Part shown: one piece after another, positions 7,791 through 11,181 of the stretch
How the letters are laid out: each line of letters begins with the position of its first letter
Numbering within the stretch: the stretch's first letter is position 1
NCBI GenBank assembly: GCA_016764955.1
Contig: JAESQZ010000212.1
Span: forward strand, 1 to 11,181
Origin: Deltaproteobacteria bacterium
GTDB lineage: Bacteria > Myxococcota > UBA727 > JABDBI01
DNA length: 11,181 nt
Direction: 5' to 3'
Notes under the pieces: model-generated
Seen by the model: only the letters and a program-made list of their open reading frames with translations
Told to the model about the DNA's origin: nothing
Database searches by the model: none
Made by a program: the position numbers and the translations under genes

Positions 7791-9584
7791 GTGTTCAAAA
7801 AGGACTCCACAATTCGAAAACTGAACGATTTGCTAGAACCTGTACAGCGCCGGCAGGCTTTGTTTATATTGTTTCTGACACTGGTGGCCATGGTACTTGA
7901 GACCCTTGGAGTTGGGTTGGTAATTCCAGTCTTGGCTTTGGTCAATGAGCCTGATATTGCAGTGAACTACCCATTTTTGAATCCGATTTTGGAAACTTTG
8001 GATCACCCGAGCCGGTTTTGGATGATTGCGGGTGCCATGTTGGGACTGGTCTTATTTTATACTATTAAATCCATGTTTTTGTTTTACCTGGCTTGGGAGC
8101 AGCCTAAGTTTGCCTTTGGAGTCGGTGCAAAACTGTCTCAGTTATTATTTCGAGGTTATTTGCATCAACCTTATACTTTTCATCTGCAACGCAACTCAGC
8201 GCAGCTGATAAACAATGCCATGCATGAAGTGGGTGTGCTGGCACAGAATGGCTTGATTGCCAGCATGGGTTTACTTACAGAAAGCTGTGTATTGGTAGGT
8301 ATTGTGGTGCTGATGCTGTGGGTGGAGCCTACAGGGACTTTGGTGGTAAGTATTTTGCTTGGCCTGGCCATTTGGGTTTATCAGCAACAAACTCATTCGC
8401 GTATTTTGCGTTGGGGAGAGTCACGTCAACACCATGAGGGCATGCGTATTCAGTGTCTCCAGCAGGGTCTTGGAGGTGCCAAAGATGTTAAATTGCTTGG
8501 ACGTGAGCAGGATTTTTTTGATCAGTATGCGTATCACAATGCCAAGACAGCTAGGGCCCAGAGATTACAAAATGTAATTAGTAATCTACCTCGTCTGTGG
8601 CTCGAGTGGTTTACAGTAATTGCTATGGCGGCTTTGGTCTTGAGTATGCTGGTGCAAGGTAAACCGACTTCAGCTCTGGTCCCAATTTTAGGTTTATTTG
8701 CCGCTGCTACTTTTAGACTGATGCCTTCTGTTAATCGTACATTGACTCATGCTCAAAATCTGCGTTATGCACTGCCAGTTATTCATCATGTGCATGCGGA
8801 AGTGGCTTTGTTTAAGAACACGCCAGAGATTTTGCCAAGCGACAAGCAGATGCCTTTTAAGAGTGAAATCGAGATTCGAAATCTAGATTATGCCTACCCA
8901 AAGGCATTCTCTTTCGCTTTGAAAAATATCAGTTTGAGCATCCCCAAAGGGAGCTCGGTGGGTTTTATCGGGAGCAGTGGAGCGGGGAAGAGCACGTTCA
9001 TCGATGTGATTTTGGGTTTACTGACTCCTGCCAGAGGGCAGATTTTAGTGGATGGCCAAGATATTCAAAGTGACTTAAGGAGCTGGCAAAATCTGACTGG
9101 TTACGTACCTCAGAGTATTTATCTGACTGATGATACATTGCGACGCAATGTGGCTTTTGGTCTTGCTAATGAACAAATTAACGAAGAAGCTGTACAGCGA
9201 TCAATTCGAGCAGCCCAACTAGATCGATTTGTGGCGGATCTGCCTCAGGGCTTAGATACTCTTGTGGGTGAGCGAGGGATTCGGCTCTCAGGCGGCCAAC
9301 GTCAGCGGATTGGGATTGCCCGCGCTTTGTATCATGATCCCAGTGTATTGGTATTAGACGAGGCAACCAGCTCTCTGGACACAGAAACAGAACAAGGAGT
9401 GATGGAAGCGGTGAAGGCCCTACAGGGTGATAAAACAATTTTAATTGTAGCCCATCGCTTAAGCACAGTTGCCCATTGTAAGTGTTTGTATCGTTTGGAA
9501 TGTGGGGAATTAGTTAGGGAGCAGAGCATCATCCCGAGCTCCAGCGTTGTTATCCCGGGTTTGACTGTACAGAACGCTTTTTAA
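7791..9584 (+). CDS. ABC exporter half-transporter, PglK/MsbA-like (lipid-linked glycan or lipid flippase)
   Basis: This 597-aa half-transporter has a fused membrane and ATPase domain and would work as a homodimer in the inner membrane. The membrane part (~1-330) has about six helices (~22-50, 77-101, 152-176, 180-196, 268-288, 294-310). It carries GGAKDVKLLGRE at 228-239, a coupling segment typical of PglK/WlaB-like flippases. The nucleotide-binding domain is complete: Walker A GSSGAGKST 394-402, Q-loop Gln441, signature LSGGQ 499-503, Walker B VLVLDE 519-524 with catalytic Glu524, D-loop SSLD 527-530, and switch His555. GTG at 7791 is the first possible start in a frame that opens at 7758; the Shine-Dalgarno is poor. 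The substrate is probably a lipid-linked sugar or lipid, but no glycosyltransferases are visible to confirm this. The last 35 codons and stop are duplicated exactly at 11073-11181. The final ~19 residues extend past the usual family end and are not recognisable. Confidence 0.92.
   Translation: MFKKDSTIRKLNDLLEPVQRRQALFILFLTLVAMVLETLGVGLVIPVLALVNEPDIAVNYPFLNPILETLDHPSRFWMIAGAMLGLVLFYTIKSMFLFYLAWEQPKFAFGVGAKLSQLLFRGYLHQPYTFHLQRNSAQLINNAMHEVGVLAQNGLIASMGLLTESCVLVGIVVLMLWVEPTGTLVVSILLGLAIWVYQQQTHSRILRWGESRQHHEGMRIQCLQQGLGGAKDVKLLGREQDFFDQYAYHNAKTARAQRLQNVISNLPRLWLEWFTVIAMAALVLSMLVQGKPTSALVPILGLFAAATFRLMPSVNRTLTHAQNLRYALPVIHHVHAEVALFKNTPEILPSDKQMPFKSEIEIRNLDYAYPKAFSFALKNISLSIPKGSSVGFIGSSGAGKSTFIDVILGLLTPARGQILVDGQDIQSDLRSWQNLTGYVPQSIYLTDDTLRRNVAFGLANEQINEEAVQRSIRAAQLDRFVADLPQGLDTLVGERGIRLSGGQRQRIGIARALYHDPSVLVLDEATSSLDTETEQGVMEAVKALQGDKTILIVAHRLSTVAHCKCLYRLECGELVREQSIIPSSSVVIPGLTVQNAF
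9476..9584 (+). repeat. 109-bp direct repeat, copy 1 (3' end of the ABC exporter gene)
   Basis: This segment, coding residues 563-597 plus the TAA stop of the ABC exporter, recurs base for base at 11073-11181 in the same orientation, offset 1597 bp. The match starts at TTGTAAGTG; the preceding bases differ (CCCA here, TCTC at the second copy). Because this copy belongs to an intact gene with normal family sequence (LYRLECGELV), it is probably the original or the reconstituted copy. The segment contains GAGCTC and CCCGGG palindromes, and AGCGTT...AACGCT followed by TTTTT at the stop, which could form a long-loop terminator-like hairpin. Confidence 0.97.
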
Positions 9585-9735
9585 ACCCGTTGCGCCTAAT
9601 CAACAGGCTTTAGGCTATGTGACTGAAGTGGGCGGAGCCTGTCAGCGGTGACAAAAGCGCAAAAAATGCTTCAAGAAAAGGCGTTTGAATTTCCTAGAGG
9701 CTCTGTTACATAACACTCAGGTGATTTGGTGAATA
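9585..9735 (+). promoter_or_regulatory. Leader of the MBL-fold gene with candidate promoter and RBS
   Basis: This 151-base gap holds no gene. A weak sigma-70-like pair is visible: TTGAAT (9685-9690) and CATAAC (9709-9714), 18 bases apart, each four of six to consensus. AGGTGA (9719-9724) lies 11 bases before the ATG at 9736 and is a reasonable Shine-Dalgarno. CAGGCT (9604-9609) and AGCCTG (9636-9641) form a loose inverted repeat. The downstream gene may therefore have its own promoter and need not be read through from the ABC gene. Confidence 0.3.
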
Positions 9736-10998
9736 ATGAAATTTAAGTTTATTGCTAATGCATGTGGCATATTTGAGTCTGCTTCAGGAAAAAAAATATT
9801 ATGTGATCCGTGGATTAAAGATGGGATATTTGAAGGGTCATGGTGTCACTTCCATCCATTAGAGACTACTCTACAGGATATCCAAGATGTCGATGCAATC
9901 TATGTAAGTCATTTACACCCTGATCACTTTGATGAGAGGTACTTTGGATTTGATAAAAATATCCCAATTATTGTATTAGAGGATAAATATCAATTTTTAA
10001 TTAAAAAATTAGCAAAACTTGGCTATGATAACTTAATTCGCATTGCTGATGACCAAACAACAACTTTATTTGATTTTAAGCTAACACTATTTCAACCTTT
10101 TGTGGCACACAACTTTCATGGTGATGATGCTAAAATTGGCAATATTATTGATTCTGCATTAATTGTTGAGAACAATGGGGTGATTGCTTTCAATGCCAAT
10201 GATAATACACCTACCCCAGCAGCCTCTGAAATGATACGCCAGCGCTTTGGTCATGTTGACTTGGCAATGCTTAATTATAATGCTGCAGGCCCCTATCCAG
10301 CATGTTTTGCAAATCTCACCGATAGTGAAAAACGTAGTGAACACAAAAGAATTCTGCAGCGAAATTTTGACTACATGTTGGAAAACATCAAAAAATTAAA
10401 GCCAAAGTATGTCTTACCATTTGCAGGCGCGTATGTGTTAGGAGGAAAACAATCTTATAAAAATCCATATCTAGGTACCGCGACATGGGATGCCTGCGCA
10501 AATTATCTGGTCAATAATCTCAATGATGATGCTATTAAAGTCATCACATTAAGAGAAAATGATGTCTTTGATATTAATTCTGGTACAAGTAACCGGCCTT
10601 ATGTCACTATTGATGTTGATAAAATGAATCAATATATTAAGTCTGATCTGGCGCAACTAAAATATGATTACGAGTTAGATGATCAACCAGACCTGGATAC
10701 TTTGAAAGCAGACATGACTCTAGCTACTCAACGCATGTTTACTAGGGTAAATAAAATTGGTATTGAACCAGACATGTCTGTCCATATAAGAGTTGGTACA
10801 GAGATGATAACAATTTGTGACCCTCCGCAAAATAAAGGAAAATTAGATATTGAGCTTGACTTGAGATTATTGCGGCGGGTTTTTGATAGAAAAGCAAATT
10901 GGAATAATGCTGAAATAGGCTGCCATATTGAATTTAACAGACGGCCGAATCATTATTCGCCAGATATGCATATGATGCTACAGTTTCTCCATTTGTAG
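9736..10998 (+). CDS. Metallo-beta-lactamase-fold hydrolase, CMAH-like (no Rieske domain)
   Basis: This 420-aa protein has an N-terminal MBL fold with the metal motif SHLHPDHFD (His59, His61, Asp63, His64), preceded by CDPWIKDGIFEGSW (23-36). Other family-like stretches are NANDNTPTP (153-161) and YVLPFAGAYV (225-234). The C-terminal block (~355-420: DIELDLRLLRRVF, GCHIEFNRRP, MHMMLQFLHL) parallels the C-terminal part of vertebrate CMP-N-acetylneuraminate hydroxylase. It lacks the Rieske iron-sulfur domain that begins CMAH, so hydroxylation of a sialic acid cannot be assumed. Related bacterial MBL proteins are, as I recall, often found in surface-glycan loci, which would fit the exporter next door. 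There is no signal peptide, so it is likely cytosolic. The gene is clearly AT-rich (19 G+C of 60 in bases 10021-10080, against 36 of 60 in 9241-9300 of the ABC gene) and is flanked by the 109-bp direct repeats, pointing to acquisition by transfer. The substrate is unknown. Confidence 0.85.
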   Translation: MKFKFIANACGIFESASGKKILCDPWIKDGIFEGSWCHFHPLETTLQDIQDVDAIYVSHLHPDHFDERYFGFDKNIPIIVLEDKYQFLIKKLAKLGYDNLIRIADDQTTTLFDFKLTLFQPFVAHNFHGDDAKIGNIIDSALIVENNGVIAFNANDNTPTPAASEMIRQRFGHVDLAMLNYNAAGPYPACFANLTDSEKRSEHKRILQRNFDYMLENIKKLKPKYVLPFAGAYVLGGKQSYKNPYLGTATWDACANYLVNNLNDDAIKVITLRENDVFDINSGTSNRPYVTIDVDKMNQYIKSDLAQLKYDYELDDQPDLDTLKADMTLATQRMFTRVNKIGIEPDMSVHIRVGTEMITICDPPQNKGKLDIELDLRLLRRVFDRKANWNNAEIGCHIEFNRRPNHYSPDMHMMLQFLHL

Positions 10999-11072
10999 CA
11001 CTTAACGAATTCTGCCCAATCATGAGAAGATTAGCTAATTAATTGTTTTTCGAACTCTTCAGACATCTTCTC

Positions 11073-11181
11073 TTGTAAGTGTTTGTATCGTTTGGAATGT
11101 GGGGAATTAGTTAGGGAGCAGAGCATCATCCCGAGCTCCAGCGTTGTTATCCCGGGTTTGACTGTACAGAACGCTTTTTAA
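11073..11181 (+). pseudogene. Duplicated 3' fragment of the ABC exporter gene (direct repeat copy 2)
   Basis: An exact copy of 9476-9584, ending with the same TAA at the last base of the window. In the ABC frame the reading frame extends upstream only to a TAG at 11032-11034, with no ATG or GTG start and no family sequence before the repeat, so this is a non-functional remnant. Whether the identity continues past the window cannot be seen. The 74 bases between the MBL stop and this copy (10999-11072) are AT-rich and show no gene or terminator. Confidence 0.9.

Noticed and set aside
9736..10998. Beta-lactamase antibiotic resistance gene
   Set aside because: The fold motif is shared by a very large superfamily; there is no signal peptide and the sequence layout is CMAH-like, not that of class B beta-lactamases.
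11061..11068. AGACATCT, one mismatch from a MetJ box half-site
   Set aside because: It is a single box between the MBL gene and the ABC fragment, far from metF-metH, with no adjacent second box.

Overview
This 11.2 kb window carries five protein-coding genes plus repeat structures. It looks like a Gram-negative, Pseudomonadota-like genome of moderate GC. The evidence is a bifunctional PutA proline catabolism enzyme, a PglK/MsbA-like lipid-linked glycan exporter, and two kinds of dispersed palindromic repeat common in proteobacterial genomes (a CCCTCTCC...GGAGAGGG type and a 'VIPAKAGIQ'-coding type). I cannot name the genus. The metF-metH pair does not resemble the enterobacterial versions; MetF in particular reads like the Bacteroidota form.

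Layout. (1) 1-2270, +: 3' three quarters or so of putA, cut by the window start. (2) 2280-2434: a 53-bp imperfect inverted repeat whose right arm runs into the next gene. (3) 2378-3436, +: polytopic membrane protein of the lysylphosphatidylglycerol-synthase-TM/flippase-like family. Its first ~19 codons and its last ~31 codons lie in repeat or in antisense metH sequence. (4) 3384-7719, -: a translationally coupled metF-metH operon for the folate/B12 branch of methionine synthesis. MetF makes 5-methyl-THF, which MetH uses to methylate homocysteine. (5) 7791-9584, +: a complete ABC exporter half-transporter, divergent from metF across 71 bp. (6) 9736-10998, +: an AT-rich metallo-beta-lactamase-fold gene resembling the hydrolase-like part of CMP-Neu5Ac hydroxylase (CMAH), without a Rieske domain. 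(7) 11073-11181: an exact 109-bp second copy of the 3' end of the ABC gene, running to the last base of the window.

The most interesting structure is at the right end. The AT-rich gene sits between two identical copies of the ABC transporter 3' end (9476-9584 and 11073-11181, offset 1597 bp). This is the footprint expected if a foreign segment was inserted at the 3' end of the ABC gene while leaving that gene intact. The second notable structure is the flippase-like gene, whose both termini appear to be coded by dispersed repeats. No RNA genes, CRISPR arrays, transposase genes or riboswitches were seen.
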